The notes under the pieces: model-generated
Told to the model about the DNA's origin: nothing
Database searches by the model: none
What the model saw: the letters and a program-made list of their open reading frames with translations, nothing else
Made by a program: the position numbers and the translations under genes
Source: DASRAP01 sp964503275
Lineage (GTDB): Bacteria; Gemmatimonadota; Gemmatimonadetes; Gemmatimonadales; Gemmatimonadaceae
Assembly (NCBI GenBank): GCA_964503275.1
Contig: CAZCZO010000002.1
Location: 1-64,000 of the forward strand
Direction of reading: 5' to 3'
Length of the DNA stretch: 64,000 nucleotides
Part shown: in pieces, positions 5,834 to 14,894 of the stretch
Layout of the letters: the number at the start of each line of letters is the position of its first letter
Position numbering within the stretch: position 1 is the stretch's first letter

Positions 5834-7186
5834 GTGGTGATCCCATTCTCCCCGCAGCCGCGCGCCGCCGACCGTCCCACGCGATTCCCCACGCCGTTCG
5901 ATCGCGCCGCGTTGCATCCGCTGGCACTGCGTGCGGCCGCGGACCTCATGGACACGCTGCGGTCGGACGAGGCGGCGCCATGGCGATTGCAGGACACGGG
6001 CAACGGCAAGATGTTCGGTGTGCTCGTCGTGGCCGCTGGCGACGACACCATCGGATATCTGCGCGGGTTCTCCGGCATGGTGGACGGCACATGGGACATC
6101 GAGGGCTGGGTCCCCCCGGCCTTCGAGCGGCCGGCCTACGAGGCGGTGCGCGTGGCCGCTGAGGCCGCGATGCGGGACTTCAGCGAGGACCGCCGCGCAC
6201 GGGCCGCCCGGTCGCGGGCGCTCACGACGCAGATCCACGACACGTATCACTTCACGAACGCCTGCGGCGAGGTGCGCTCCCTGCGCTCCCTGTTCGCACC
6301 GGGCGAGCCACCGACCGGCGCTGGCGACTGTGCGGCGCCCAAGCTGCTCGCCCAGGCGTATCGGCTCGGACTGCGACCGCTCGCGCTGGCCGAGTTCTGG
6401 TGGGGTGCGACCTCGGCGACCGGCGATCGTGTCGAGGGGGTGTTCTATGCCGCGTGTCGCGGCAAGTGCCTGCCGATCCTCACGCATATGCTGGGCGGAC
6501 TGCCGGTCGACCCGCCACCGCTGTTCGGCAGCGCGGCGCTCGACCCCGCAGAGCCGCGGACGGTGTTCGAGGACGAGCATCTGCTCATCGTGCACAAGCC
6601 CAGCGGCCTGCTCACCGTGCCCGGGCGCCATGCGGCGCTGGGCGATTGCGTGCTGTCGAGACTGCGTGCGCGGTATCCCAAAGCGACCGGCCCCCTGGTC
6701 GTGCATCGGCTCGACCTCGACACCTCGGGACTGCTACTCCTCGCGAAGCACGCCGAGACCGCCCGTGCGCTCCAGCGCATGTTCGCCTTGCGTGAGATCG
6801 AGAAGCACTACGTGGCGTGGCTGGACGGCCACGTCGCACCCGACCACGGTCACATCACGCTCCCCCTGCGGGTGGACGTGGACGACCGGCCGCGGCACAT
6901 CCACGATCCGGTGTCCGGCAAGCCGGCGCACACCGAATGGCAGGTGCTCGCGCGGGAGCACGGGCGCACCCGCGTCCGGTTCACGGCACACACGGGACGG
7001 TCGCACCAGCTCCGCGTACACGCCGCGCACCCGCTCGGGCTCAACGCGCCGATCGTCGGCGATCGCCTGTATGGTCGGCGTACGCCGAGCGATGGCGAGC
7101 GGATGCAACTGCACGCGGAGCGCTTGGCGCTCGCACACCCGGTGAGCGGTGCCCGACTGGTGATCGAGGCGCCCGCGCCGTTCTGA
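5834..7186 (+). CDS. RluA-family pseudouridine synthase with N-terminal extension
   Basis: The enzyme isomerises uridine to pseudouridine in structured RNA. The catalytic half (residues about 245-450) begins LIVHKPSGLLTVPG and carries HRLDLDTSG with catalytic Asp294, then HTGRSHQLRVH and GDRLYG, all RluA hallmarks. The first 240 residues form an extension with CGEVRSLRSLF and a Cys-containing block AACRGKCLPIL. I recall it from the variants annotated as tRNA-psi32/23S-psi746 synthases, so that substrate pair is the best guess. The start is one of two adjacent GTG codons at 5834 and 5837. It is monocistronic in appearance. Confidence 0.88.
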   Translation: MVIPFSPQPRAADRPTRFPTPFDRAALHPLALRAAADLMDTLRSDEAAPWRLQDTGNGKMFGVLVVAAGDDTIGYLRGFSGMVDGTWDIEGWVPPAFERPAYEAVRVAAEAAMRDFSEDRRARAARSRALTTQIHDTYHFTNACGEVRSLRSLFAPGEPPTGAGDCAAPKLLAQAYRLGLRPLALAEFWWGATSATGDRVEGVFYAACRGKCLPILTHMLGGLPVDPPPLFGSAALDPAEPRTVFEDEHLLIVHKPSGLLTVPGRHAALGDCVLSRLRARYPKATGPLVVHRLDLDTSGLLLLAKHAETARALQRMFALREIEKHYVAWLDGHVAPDHGHITLPLRVDVDDRPRHIHDPVSGKPAHTEWQVLAREHGRTRVRFTAHTGRSHQLRVHAAHPLGLNAPIVGDRLYGRRTPSDGERMQLHAERLALAHPVSGARLVIEAPAPF

Positions 7187-7357
7187 GGCGCGGTGGGACG
7201 GCCCAGCGCAACTCGTTGGTCAGCAACGCTTTGCGCGAGGGCCATACGATGCCAAGTGCAGGCCGACACGGGTCCCGTCTGGACGGCCTCTGCGCGACAC
7301 CATAGCTTCGCCGTCCATCTGGCTCGTCGTCGTCGCCTTGCACCCCTCGAGATCCTC

Positions 7358-8041
7358 ATGTTCCGCCGTGTCGCCCCATTGCTCGTCGTCGCTGCCGCAC
7401 TCCTTGCGCCGCGCGGCGCACAGGCACAGTTCGGATTCGAGCGGGTGATCAACAACATCACGCAGGCCAGTCTCAACTCGCAGACGTCGTGCCTGCTGAA
7501 TACCTCGGTCCTGCAGTCCCACTCGGGTGGGAGCTGTGGGCTGTACGGCTGGGCGGTCGAGGTGGCGCTCGGGCTCTCGCCGGACTCGGCGGCCACACAA
7601 CTGCAGTTCGCCGCAGGCTACGGACAGATCGCGGGATTCAAGGCCGCGAATCCCGCCTTCGACCTCCGCGGCACGATGCGCCTCGCGCCCGAGGTCTCGT
7701 TCTACATCACGCGGGTCGTCACGGACTGGTTCATGCCCTACCTCGGCGTGCATACCGGTATCGTGACCCTGAACAACATGCAGGTGTACACCACGCCCGG
7801 TGACACGGTCTCGACGTTCTCGGCCAGCACCATGCAGTTCGGCGCCACGGCCGGCCTGTTCCTGCCGCTGAACCTCTACGTCGATGTCGGTTACCGCTAC
7901 CGCGACTTCCGTGCGCTCGAGTGGCGGCTCCCCCGTGGTGTGCTGCCGCCGACCTTTCCCAAGGCGATCATCATGAACGCGCTGCAGATCACGGCCGGCT
8001 ATCAGTTCGACGTCGCGGGCCTCACGGGGCGCAAGCGGTAG
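7358..8041 (+). CDS. Outer-membrane beta-barrel protein, function unknown
   Basis: From ATG 7358 the 227-residue product has a clear Sec signal peptide (LLVVAAALLAPRGAQA) with likely cleavage before QFGFE. The mature part alternates aromatic and hydrophobic strands (LQFAAGYGQIAGF, FYITRVVTDWFMPYLGVHTGIV, LYVDVGYRYRDF) and ends with a hydrophobic strand ITAGYQFDV, as in small OmpA/opacity-type barrels. Two Cys pairs near the N-terminus could form disulfides. An earlier in-frame start at 7193 would place 55 residues before the signal and is rejected. Confidence 0.75.
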   Translation: MFRRVAPLLVVAAALLAPRGAQAQFGFERVINNITQASLNSQTSCLLNTSVLQSHSGGSCGLYGWAVEVALGLSPDSAATQLQFAAGYGQIAGFKAANPAFDLRGTMRLAPEVSFYITRVVTDWFMPYLGVHTGIVTLNNMQVYTTPGDTVSTFSASTMQFGATAGLFLPLNLYVDVGYRYRDFRALEWRLPRGVLPPTFPKAIIMNALQITAGYQFDVAGLTGRKR

Positions 8042-8072
8042 CGCGGGAGCCAGACCCGCGCGTGCTGGCCCG

Positions 8073-10286
8073 TCACTCGGCGGGCGGATCCTCTGGCAGG
8101 ACGATCGCCTGCGTGGTGATCGACTGCCGGCGCGACATGCGCTGCATGAGCAGTTCCCGCAACCGGGGGACGCGCGCGATCACCGCCCGGAACTTCTCAC
8201 TGTCCAGCACGAGGCAACTGCACTCCGAGATCGTGCGCACCGTCGCATTGCGGGGCACGTCCTGGAGGAGCCCCATCTCGCCGAAGTAGTCGCCGTCGTC
8301 GAGGATCGCGAGGACGATGGGCTCTCCGTCCGCGCCGACACCGCGCGAGACCTCGACCCGGCCGCGCACAATGATGTAGAACTTGTCGGCGACATCGCCC
8401 TCGCTGACCAACGTGGTGCCGGCCGCCCGGCGTTCGACGACGAACATCGCGGTGAGGATGCGCAGCGTCTCGTCGTCGAGCGACGAGAGGAGCGGGACGC
8501 GCCGGAGTCGGTCGGGCGTGACCTCGATGCGCGAGTCGTCGCCGTCGCTCAGGAACCCATGCTGCTTCTGCCACAGCGAGTGGTACAGCCCGCCGCGCTC
8601 GAGCAGCGCCGCATGCGTCCCCTCCTCGGCCAGCACCCCGTGCTGGAGGACGAACACGTGGTCCGCCGACGCCACGCTCGACAAGCGATGCGTCACCGAG
8701 ATCACCGTGCGCCCCGCTGCCATCGCCCTCACGGTCGCATTGACCGCGGACTCGGTGACCGCATCGAGCGCCGAGGTGGCTTCGTCGAGCAAGAGCAGGT
8801 CGGGGTCGCGGATCAGCGCTCGCGCGATCGCGATCCGCTGCCGTTGCCCGCCGGACAAGCGCATTCCACCCTCACCCACCCGCGTCTCGTAGCGCGCCGG
8901 CAACGAGACGATGACGTCGTGGATGTCCGCCGACCGTGCGGCGGCTTCGACCTCCGCGTCGGTGGCATCGGGCCGGCCCACGCGGATGTTCTCGGCGATC
9001 GAGGCGCTGAAGAGCACGCTGTCCTGCGACACCACGCCGATCCGCGAGCGCAACGACGCGATGCTCGCATCGCGCAGGTCGCGCCCGTCCATGAGGATCG
9101 CGCCCGCACTCGGCTCGTGCAGGCGGAGGAGCAGACCGAGCATGGTGCTCTTGCCCGAACCACTCGGCCCGACGATCGCGACCGACACGCCGCGAGGGAT
9201 CTGCAGGGTGAGGCCGTCGAGCCCGCGCCGACCGTTCGCGTACTCGAACACCACCTCGCGGAAGTCCAGGGACTTGCGGAACGGCGCCAGCGGTGGCCGC
9301 GTGCCATCATCGGCCGGTTCCACGTCCTCGTCGAGCAGCTCGCGCACGCGCCGCAGACTGCCGGAGGCCTGCAACACCGTGGGTGCATACTGCGAGATCC
9401 ACGAGAGTGCGCTGCTCAGCACGAGGAACACCGCCTGGAAACTCGCGAGACTGCCCAGCGAGATGGCCCCGCGGAACGCCATCACCGCGCCGACGCCGAG
9501 CACGGCCACGCGCAGGACGTTGATCCCCACGCCGGCCGATCGCTCGACCATCGCGCTGGCGAAGCCCAGGCGATGGCTGGAACTGGCGAGCCGGTCCGCC
9601 TGCTGGCCGAAGCGCCGCAGCGCCTCGGGGCCGCGCAGGAAGAGCCGGAGCGTCGTCTGCGCCGCGACGTTCTCGTGGACGGCGGACAAGGTCTCGCCTT
9701 CGTCGGACTTGCGTTCGTCGGCCAGGTCCATCGCCCGGGCGCCGAAGCGGCGCGGACCGAGCAGCGCGGCCGGCCAGATGAGCATGGCGAGCAGGGCGAG
9801 CCTGGCATCGAGCCAGAACAGGACCGTGGTCGCGACCACGACATCGACCGCGGGCAGGAGCAACCATGGCGGCGCGCCGCCGAGGGCCCCGTCGACGGAC
9901 GCGAGGTCGCCTGAGAAGCGGGCGAGGATGTCGCCGGACTGTGTGCGGCCGAAGTAGTCGAGCTGCACGCGCTGGAGCCGCTCGAACATCGCCACGCGCA
10001 GGTTGCGCATGACGTCGCTCTGCACGCGGGCGTAGAGGAAGTCGCGGAGCACGCCGATCGCCGATACAGCCAGCGTGCCGAGGGCCAGCGCGACGAGGAT
10101 CGTGGTCAGACTGCGGCCGTCGCGCTGCGGGATGCTGACGTCGATGAGGTGGCCGAAGGCCACGGGGATCAGCGCTCCGAAGACCGACTCCAGGAGCAAC
10201 GCCAATGCGATGACCCCGACCACGCCACGGTCGCGCCGGGCGTGCGCCGCGAGCGTGCGGACGAGGACGCCGACGTCAGCGAACAC
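8073..10286 (-). CDS. ABC exporter fused to a cyclic-nucleotide-binding domain
   Basis: The 737-residue protein is a complete half-exporter. A six-helix membrane domain spans residues about 1-310. A nucleotide-binding domain follows with Walker A GPSGSGKST (about 371-379), signature LSGGQRQR (about 476) and Walker B LLLLDEATSALD (about 497-508). An extra C-terminal domain (about 595-725) is a CNMP/CRP-type fold with the phosphate-binding cassette DGDYFGEMGLL...PRNATVRT, so it should bind cAMP, cGMP or a dinucleotide. Ligand-gated export is inferred; the substrate is unknown. It starts with GTG overlapping the SET-protein stop by 11 bases. No leader-peptidase domain is present. Confidence 0.9.
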   Translation of the reverse strand: MFADVGVLVRTLAAHARRDRGVVGVIALALLLESVFGALIPVAFGHLIDVSIPQRDGRSLTTILVALALGTLAVSAIGVLRDFLYARVQSDVMRNLRVAMFERLQRVQLDYFGRTQSGDILARFSGDLASVDGALGGAPPWLLLPAVDVVVATTVLFWLDARLALLAMLIWPAALLGPRRFGARAMDLADERKSDEGETLSAVHENVAAQTTLRLFLRGPEALRRFGQQADRLASSSHRLGFASAMVERSAGVGINVLRVAVLGVGAVMAFRGAISLGSLASFQAVFLVLSSALSWISQYAPTVLQASGSLRRVRELLDEDVEPADDGTRPPLAPFRKSLDFREVVFEYANGRRGLDGLTLQIPRGVSVAIVGPSGSGKSTMLGLLLRLHEPSAGAILMDGRDLRDASIASLRSRIGVVSQDSVLFSASIAENIRVGRPDATDAEVEAAARSADIHDVIVSLPARYETRVGEGGMRLSGGQRQRIAIARALIRDPDLLLLDEATSALDAVTESAVNATVRAMAAGRTVISVTHRLSSVASADHVFVLQHGVLAEEGTHAALLERGGLYHSLWQKQHGFLSDGDDSRIEVTPDRLRRVPLLSSLDDETLRILTAMFVVERRAAGTTLVSEGDVADKFYIIVRGRVEVSRGVGADGEPIVLAILDDGDYFGEMGLLQDVPRNATVRTISECSCLVLDSEKFRAVIARVPRLRELLMQRMSRRQSITTQAIVLPEDPPAE

Positions 10287-10881
10287 GGGCGACGCGCAGG
10301 ATCAGGTCGCGGCTCGACGGCAGTGAAGGGGCGCGACCGGCGTGGAGATCAGCGATCGCCGAAGCCAGCGCCGCGCTGCCCCCGAACAGCGGCGCGAGGG
10401 GCTGCTCCACGGCGGTGATCCACTGTGCGGCGTTGCGGACTTCCGCGTCCCAGCGCTCGCCGAAGCGATCCGCGTCGGAGTCATCGACCGTCCCGCGACA
10501 TCCCGGCTCGCCGCAGCCGCAGGAGAGCGTCTCGGGATAGTTGATCATCGCGTAGTCGATGGACAGCTCCCCGCCTGCCGGGATGTCGCGGATGGCGATG
10601 TCGAAATCGCCGATGGTGCGACAGGCGGGGGCGCAGGAGTGGTTATTGAAGCGCGCGTGATCCCAGCAGAGCACGAGGTCGCCGCTGAGGTCCTGGTAGG
10701 CGTAGCGGCGGACCTGCTCTTGGAGTGCCGGCGCGAGCGCCCGCACCCGCGCCGCTGGCAAGGCCTGGTCGAGCGGGTCGCGGACCCAGGTCACCGTCCC
10801 TGCCGGGATCGGGATGGTCGTGAAGACCCCGTGCCCGAGCTCGGCACTGATGGGCCGGAGCACAGCGGCGGGATGGATCAT
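10276..10881 (-). CDS. SET-domain protein (putative lysine methyltransferase)
   Basis: The 201-residue protein has the SET signatures in order: an N-terminal GHGVFTTIPIPAGT strand, FNNHSCAPAC at the AdoMet pseudoknot, IPAGGELSIDYAM with the catalytic-type Tyr, and a post-SET-like CGCGEPGCRG that may bind zinc. It would methylate a protein lysine, but no bacterial target can be inferred. It lies upstream of the ABC exporter in the same strand and overlaps it by 11 bases, so the two are translationally coupled and probably function together. Confidence 0.82.
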   Translation of the reverse strand: MIHPAAVLRPISAELGHGVFTTIPIPAGTVTWVRDPLDQALPAARVRALAPALQEQVRRYAYQDLSGDLVLCWDHARFNNHSCAPACRTIGDFDIAIRDIPAGGELSIDYAMINYPETLSCGCGEPGCRGTVDDSDADRFGERWDAEVRNAAQWITAVEQPLAPLFGGSAALASAIADLHAGRAPSLPSSRDLILRVARVR

Positions 10882-11022
10882 GACCGGGGTCGGGGAGACA
10901 TCGCGCCAGAAATTGTGGCCGGGCGCAGGAAAGCGCCAGCTCCCCCTACGTCATCTGGCGTATGGAGTGGCGGGCCTGCGGGGTGCACCATGAAGGCATC
11001 TCCGCCCTCACTCGGTCCCGAT

Positions 11023-11577
11023 ATGTCCATTCGACTCCTCTTCGTGGCGCTGTGCCTTGGCCCCTTCGCTTGTAGCTTCGAGGCCCCGCAGGGGCCGCCG
11101 CGCGTCGCGACCTCCGACCTGCGTGTGGCGGCGGACGCTGACATCGCCGGGGCGTTCTTGGGGCACGTGTTCGACATCCCGAACGCTGGCGCCGCGATCG
11201 CGCCCGAATTCGCGGGCCAGCCGATCGGTGTGCGGTTCGTCGGCGGGCGATCTCCGGTCGCGCGGGTGATGGTGGCTGGGGCCACGTTCGAGACCGCGGT
11301 GACGTTCGCGCCTTGCGAGTTCCGGGTGCTCGAAACGTCGTACCCGAACCCCACCAGCGTCCGCATCGGCGATCGATTCTCCGTGGGCCGGTGCGAAGTC
11401 GTCGTCGGCACCTCGGGTCTGCCCACGACAAGTTCGGGCGAGCAGCGCCCGGTGCAGCTGGTCTTCGGCGCCGCGTCGTCGACGCCTGCCCTGTTCAGAG
11501 TCCGGGTCGAGCGTGATGGAGGGGTGTTCGTGTGGGGGGTGTCGTGGTCGCGGGTGGGGACGGTGGGGGTGGAGTAG
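11023..11577 (+). CDS. Hypothetical lipoprotein
   Basis: From ATG 11023 the 184-residue product begins with a short signal and a lipobox-like LGPFAC. The rest resembles a single all-beta domain with two Cys residues (FAPCEF and GRCEVV) that may bridge, ending in a Val/Trp-rich strand. I do not recognise the family. An upstream in-frame ATG at 10990 adds 11 residues. The gene is divergent from the SET/ABC pair, separated by 141 bases. Confidence 0.6.
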   Translation: MSIRLLFVALCLGPFACSFEAPQGPPRVATSDLRVAADADIAGAFLGHVFDIPNAGAAIAPEFAGQPIGVRFVGGRSPVARVMVAGATFETAVTFAPCEFRVLETSYPNPTSVRIGDRFSVGRCEVVVGTSGLPTTSSGEQRPVQLVFGAASSTPALFRVRVERDGGVFVWGVSWSRVGTVGVE

Positions 11578-11776
11578 GGGGCTGTTGACGGGTGTCGCGT
11601 TATGCGTTGCCCACCCGGGTGATCCGGACCTGCCGGGGTCGCCCCCCCCTCCCGTGAGCGCCAGCCGATCTGCGCAGAGGCCGGCCAACGGTCGGCGGTG
11701 GCGCGCCGTAACTCCGTCCGCGAGCTTTCTCGCGGTACCTGATGTCCCGCCCGTCCACCCTCAGCGCGGCCTTCGC

Positions 11777-13372
11777 GTGACGCAACAGAAAGAAGAGTGG
11801 GGCTCCAAACTTGGCGTGATCCTGGCCGTCGCCGGATCCGCCGTGGGCCTCGGCAACTTCCTCCGCTTCCCCGGCCAGGCCGCCGCGAACGGTGGCGGCG
11901 CCTTCCTCATCCCGTACTTCTGCGCTCTGTTCCTGCTCGGCCTGCCGATCGGCTGGGCCGAGTGGACGATGGGGAAGTACGGCGGCAAGAAGGGCCTGCA
12001 CGGGGCGCCGATGATCATGGGCGCGATCGGCAAGGGCCGGCTGGCGCGCTATCTGGGGATCTTCGGCGTGCTCATCCCGCTGGGCGTCTCGACGTACTAC
12101 GTGTTCATCGAGACCTGGACCTTCGCGTACTTCCTCAAGTACCTGAGCGGCGGCATCGGCATCGACCGCACGGCCGACCTGGCCACGCAGACGGCGCAGT
12201 CGGGCTCCTTCTACTCCCTGATCACGGGGGTGGACGGCGACGGGTCGCTGTTCACCGGCGACTCGCGCTTCACGGTGATCAGCTGGGTGGTGGTCTTCGC
12301 GATCAACATCTACTTCGTGTTCCGCGGGCTGTCCAAGGGCATCGAGAAGTTCGTGTCGTACGCGATGCCCATCATGGCCGTCTGTGCGATGGTCGTGCTG
12401 ATCCGCGTGCTGACGCTGGGCACGCCGGACCCGGCGCTGCCGGAGCAGAACGTCATCAACGGCCTGGGCTACATGTGGAACCCCGACTTCAGCAAGCTGG
12501 GGAACTTCCAGACCTGGATGGCGGCCGCGGGGCAGATCTTCTTCTCGCTGTCGGTGGGCTTCGGCGTGATCATCAACTACGCCTCGTACATGAAGGCGAA
12601 GGATGACGTCGCGCTCTCCGGCCTCACCGCCTCGGCCACGAACGAACTGTTCGAGGTCGGCTTCGGCGGCATGATCACGCTGACGGCGGCGTTCGTGTTC
12701 CTCGGCCTGAGCGGCACGGCGGGCGCGGTGGCCACGGGCTCCTTCGGCCTCGGCTTCAACACGCTGCCGGTGGTGTTCGCCCAGATGGGCGCCTTCGAGA
12801 ACGTGATCGGCGCGCTCTGGTTCTTCATGCTCTGGTTGGCGGCCATCACGAGCTCGCTCTCGATGTACGCCCCGGCGACGGCGCACCTGAAGGAGGCGAC
12901 GAACTGGTCGCACACCAAGTCCACGTCGACGATCGCCATCATCGGCACGATCGGCGCGATCCTCACGCTGTGGTTCACGGCGGGCGGCGCGTTCTGGAGC
13001 ACGGTGGACTTCTGGGTGGGCACCTACCTGATCTTCGTGCTGGCGATGGTGCAGATCATCTACTTCAGCTGGGTGTTCGGCATCGACCGCGGCTGGAAGG
13101 AGCTGCACCAGGGCGCGTCCATCCGAGTGCCGGGAGTGTTCAAGGTCATCATGAAGTACATCGCCCCAGCCTATCTGATCATCGTGTTCGTGGGCTTCAC
13201 CGTGCAAAACTTCAAGAGCTCGCTGGAGGCCTCCTGGGCCAACACGGGTTCGCGCGTGGCGATGCTGACGATCGCCGCCATCCTCGCCTATCTGGTGCTG
13301 GTCACCTGGGTCGGCGAGCGTCGTCTCCGCGCCGCTGGCGTGGACATCGACGACACCACACCCGCTGACTGA
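11777..13372 (+). CDS. Sodium-dependent NSS-family transporter
   Basis: The protein is a neurotransmitter:sodium symporter family member (TC 2.A.22), taking up amino acids or related solutes with Na+. The diagnostic first helix GSKLGVILAVAGSAVGLGN-FLRFP contains the unwound Na+/substrate site, and GGGAFLIPYF and GWAEWTMGKYGG follow. About eleven to twelve membrane segments can be counted in 531 residues. I choose GTG 11777, giving a 9-residue lead before the first helix; no strong ribosome site is visible and upstream codons in the same frame exist. A MetS-like small subunit follows 11 bases after the stop. Confidence 0.88.
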   Translation: MTQQKEEWGSKLGVILAVAGSAVGLGNFLRFPGQAAANGGGAFLIPYFCALFLLGLPIGWAEWTMGKYGGKKGLHGAPMIMGAIGKGRLARYLGIFGVLIPLGVSTYYVFIETWTFAYFLKYLSGGIGIDRTADLATQTAQSGSFYSLITGVDGDGSLFTGDSRFTVISWVVVFAINIYFVFRGLSKGIEKFVSYAMPIMAVCAMVVLIRVLTLGTPDPALPEQNVINGLGYMWNPDFSKLGNFQTWMAAAGQIFFSLSVGFGVIINYASYMKAKDDVALSGLTASATNELFEVGFGGMITLTAAFVFLGLSGTAGAVATGSFGLGFNTLPVVFAQMGAFENVIGALWFFMLWLAAITSSLSMYAPATAHLKEATNWSHTKSTSTIAIIGTIGAILTLWFTAGGAFWSTVDFWVGTYLIFVLAMVQIIYFSWVFGIDRGWKELHQGASIRVPGVFKVIMKYIAPAYLIIVFVGFTVQNFKSSLEASWANTGSRVAMLTIAAILAYLVLVTWVGERRLRAAGVDIDDTTPAD

Positions 13373-13383
13373 GGCGCACTGTT

Positions 13384-13512
13384 ATGACGACGCTCGGATG
13401 GATCTTCATGACCGTGTCCCTCACCGTGGTGTGGGGCGGCGTGATCTGGTGTTTCCGCAAGGTGCTGCAGACGCCGGAGGAGGAGAAGGTGCCCACGGGG
13501 TTCGGGCCGTAG
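13384..13512 (+). CDS. MetS-like small subunit of the NSS transporter
   Basis: A 42-residue frame starts 11 bases after the transporter stop. It has one membrane helix (LGWIFMTVSLTVVWGGVIW) followed by a basic and acidic tail ending KVPTGFGP. The size, single helix, trailing TPEEE and position match the small MetS subunits that accompany MetP-type NSS transporters. It probably stabilises or regulates the transporter in the inner membrane. It is easily missed because of its length. Confidence 0.75.
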   Translation: MTTLGWIFMTVSLTVVWGGVIWCFRKVLQTPEEEKVPTGFGP

Positions 13513-13517
13513 TAGCG

Positions 13518-13537
13518 CGCCTTTCTAAGCGAAGGCG
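13518..13537 (+). terminator. Possible terminator after the NSS operon
   Basis: CGCCTT (13518-13523) pairs with AAGGCG (13532-13537) around an 8-base loop, 5 bases after the metS stop. No clear T-run follows. A second, looser repeat GGCGGAG/CTCCGCC lies at 13555-13588. Confidence 0.3.
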
Positions 13538-13727
13538 ACGCTGACGCGGTTGGTGGCGGAGATGAGGCATGTGTGAGGCAACTCCGCCCCGCCCGCCTCA
13601 GAACCGCTGATACCGGAGCGCAGCGGGCTGCTGCCGCGCCAAATCGATTGGTCACGCAACCGATCGGTGATGGCCCGGCCGCTGCCGGGGTGTACCCTTG
13701 TCAGGTCACCCTATGGAGCCACATGTT

Positions 13728-13964
13728 ATGCACATGTCGAAGATGATTCAGATTCGCCACGTTCCGGATGCGCTACACCGAAAGCTCGTGGCTCGTGCCG
13801 GCGCGAACGGGATGACACTGTCTGACTATCTCAAGGGCGAGCTGGCACGCCTGACGGCCAAGCCGACGATGGCCGAGATCGCGTTGCGGCTACAGTCGCT
13901 CGAGCCGGTCGTCGTGAGCGAGCCCGTGGTGCGGACCCTGCGAGAAGCGCGTCGTACGCGGTGA
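13728..13964 (+). CDS. Orphan FitA/VapB-type antitoxin
   Basis: The 78-residue protein contains MIQIRHVPDALHRKLVARA and NGMTLSDYLKGEL, the ribbon-helix-helix pattern of FitA-like antitoxins, followed by a flexible tail. I start at ATG 13728 because GGAG (13715-13718) lies 9 bases upstream. Such genes are normally followed by an overlapping PIN toxin beginning V/M-I-V-x-D-A-S. Here GTG 13961 overlaps the stop and encodes M-I-V-E but no PIN domain follows in any frame, so the toxin seems lost. Confidence 0.72.
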   Translation: MHMSKMIQIRHVPDALHRKLVARAGANGMTLSDYLKGELARLTAKPTMAEIALRLQSLEPVVVSEPVVRTLREARRTR

Positions 13965-14195
13965 TCGTCGAGCCGCGCTGGAGACGATCTGACTCTTGGA
14001 GTGCACCGATCGCTCCGCGAACGATTCCATGGTTCGGGGGAACGAGCGCGGGTACGCCGGCAATGTCGGCGCGGAGATGGTGCAATGGAGATTGGTGGTC
14101 GTCGCCACCAACTACACGCGCGCGCCGGTGCGGACGGAGGGGCCGCAGTCCGAGGCCGCCTCACCGACCCGGCACGAACGCAGTGATGCGCGCCC

Positions 14196-14894
14196 CTACT
14201 TCTTTCGCGCCGCTTTGATCCCCTTGTCCAGATACTCGATCGCGTCGTCGATCATCGATTCGAGTGGCTCGAGGTCGGGGCCCCCGAGTGTGATGTCGAG
14301 CGAGTCGTAGCAGCTGAAGTTCTCTTCGATGTCGTGCGTGCCTGTCGGCGCGTTCGCAACGCCCGGCAGGTCGATCGCAACGCGAAGCTCGAATTGCTGG
14401 GAGTGGCTGGCCCACTCCCAGCTCAGGAGCTCGATGCGGGCTGTCTGCCCGTCGAGCCCACCGGTCTGGCCGTGAACGAACACGGTGCCGTCGGGACTCC
14501 GGAGCTGGAGCGGAACGTCCTCCTCCACGGAGGGGTCGATGCCAGTGTCGGGGTCGAGCATCCAATCAAAGTGGTCGAGCGGATCAGCGCCGAGGTCGTC
14601 CCAAGTGACCCGACCCTTGAACTTCCCGTCGGATACGGCGCTCAGCGCGGTTCCGAGATCCACTTCGACCTCGGAGAGCTGGGCGTCATCGTACAGTGAG
14701 GTCCCGCTGCCGCCGTCTACTGTGACGATGAGCGTCCATCCGCGCTCCAGAGCGATCTCGATCGGCCCGCTCTCGCCACCCCAGGTCGCGTCCTCGATCA
14801 CGGGCTGCAGACCGGCCGTGAAGCCGGAGAGGTCGGAATCGGCGCCGACGGCTTCGGCCTTCGCGACCTTCTTAGCGAGTTCCTTCCAGGACAT
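14196..14894 (-). CDS. Acidic protein of unknown function
   Basis: The 232-residue protein is strongly acidic in its centre (WMLDPDTGIDPSVEEDV) and has no signal or membrane segment. The N-terminus (MSWKELAKKVAKAEAVG) and C-terminus (IEYLDKGIKAARKK) are basic and helical. The middle looks all-beta. I do not recognise a family. It is isolated: the orphan antitoxin converges on one side, and a 366-base gap with IS-like repeats lies upstream. Confidence 0.6.
   Translation of the reverse strand: MSWKELAKKVAKAEAVGADSDLSGFTAGLQPVIEDATWGGESGPIEIALERGWTLIVTVDGGSGTSLYDDAQLSEVEVDLGTALSAVSDGKFKGRVTWDDLGADPLDHFDWMLDPDTGIDPSVEEDVPLQLRSPDGTVFVHGQTGGLDGQTARIELLSWEWASHSQQFELRVAIDLPGVANAPTGTHDIEENFSCYDSLDITLGGPDLEPLESMIDDAIEYLDKGIKAARKK

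Noticed and set aside
4679..6706. Minus-strand open frame of about 675 codons
   Set aside because: It lies opposite the kelch lipoprotein and the RluA gene, and its composition is that of a shadow frame.
11599..11605. GTTATGC, an integron-core-like heptamer
   Set aside because: There is no attC stem or R'' box nearby; it lies in a gap of normal high-GC sequence and is expected by chance.
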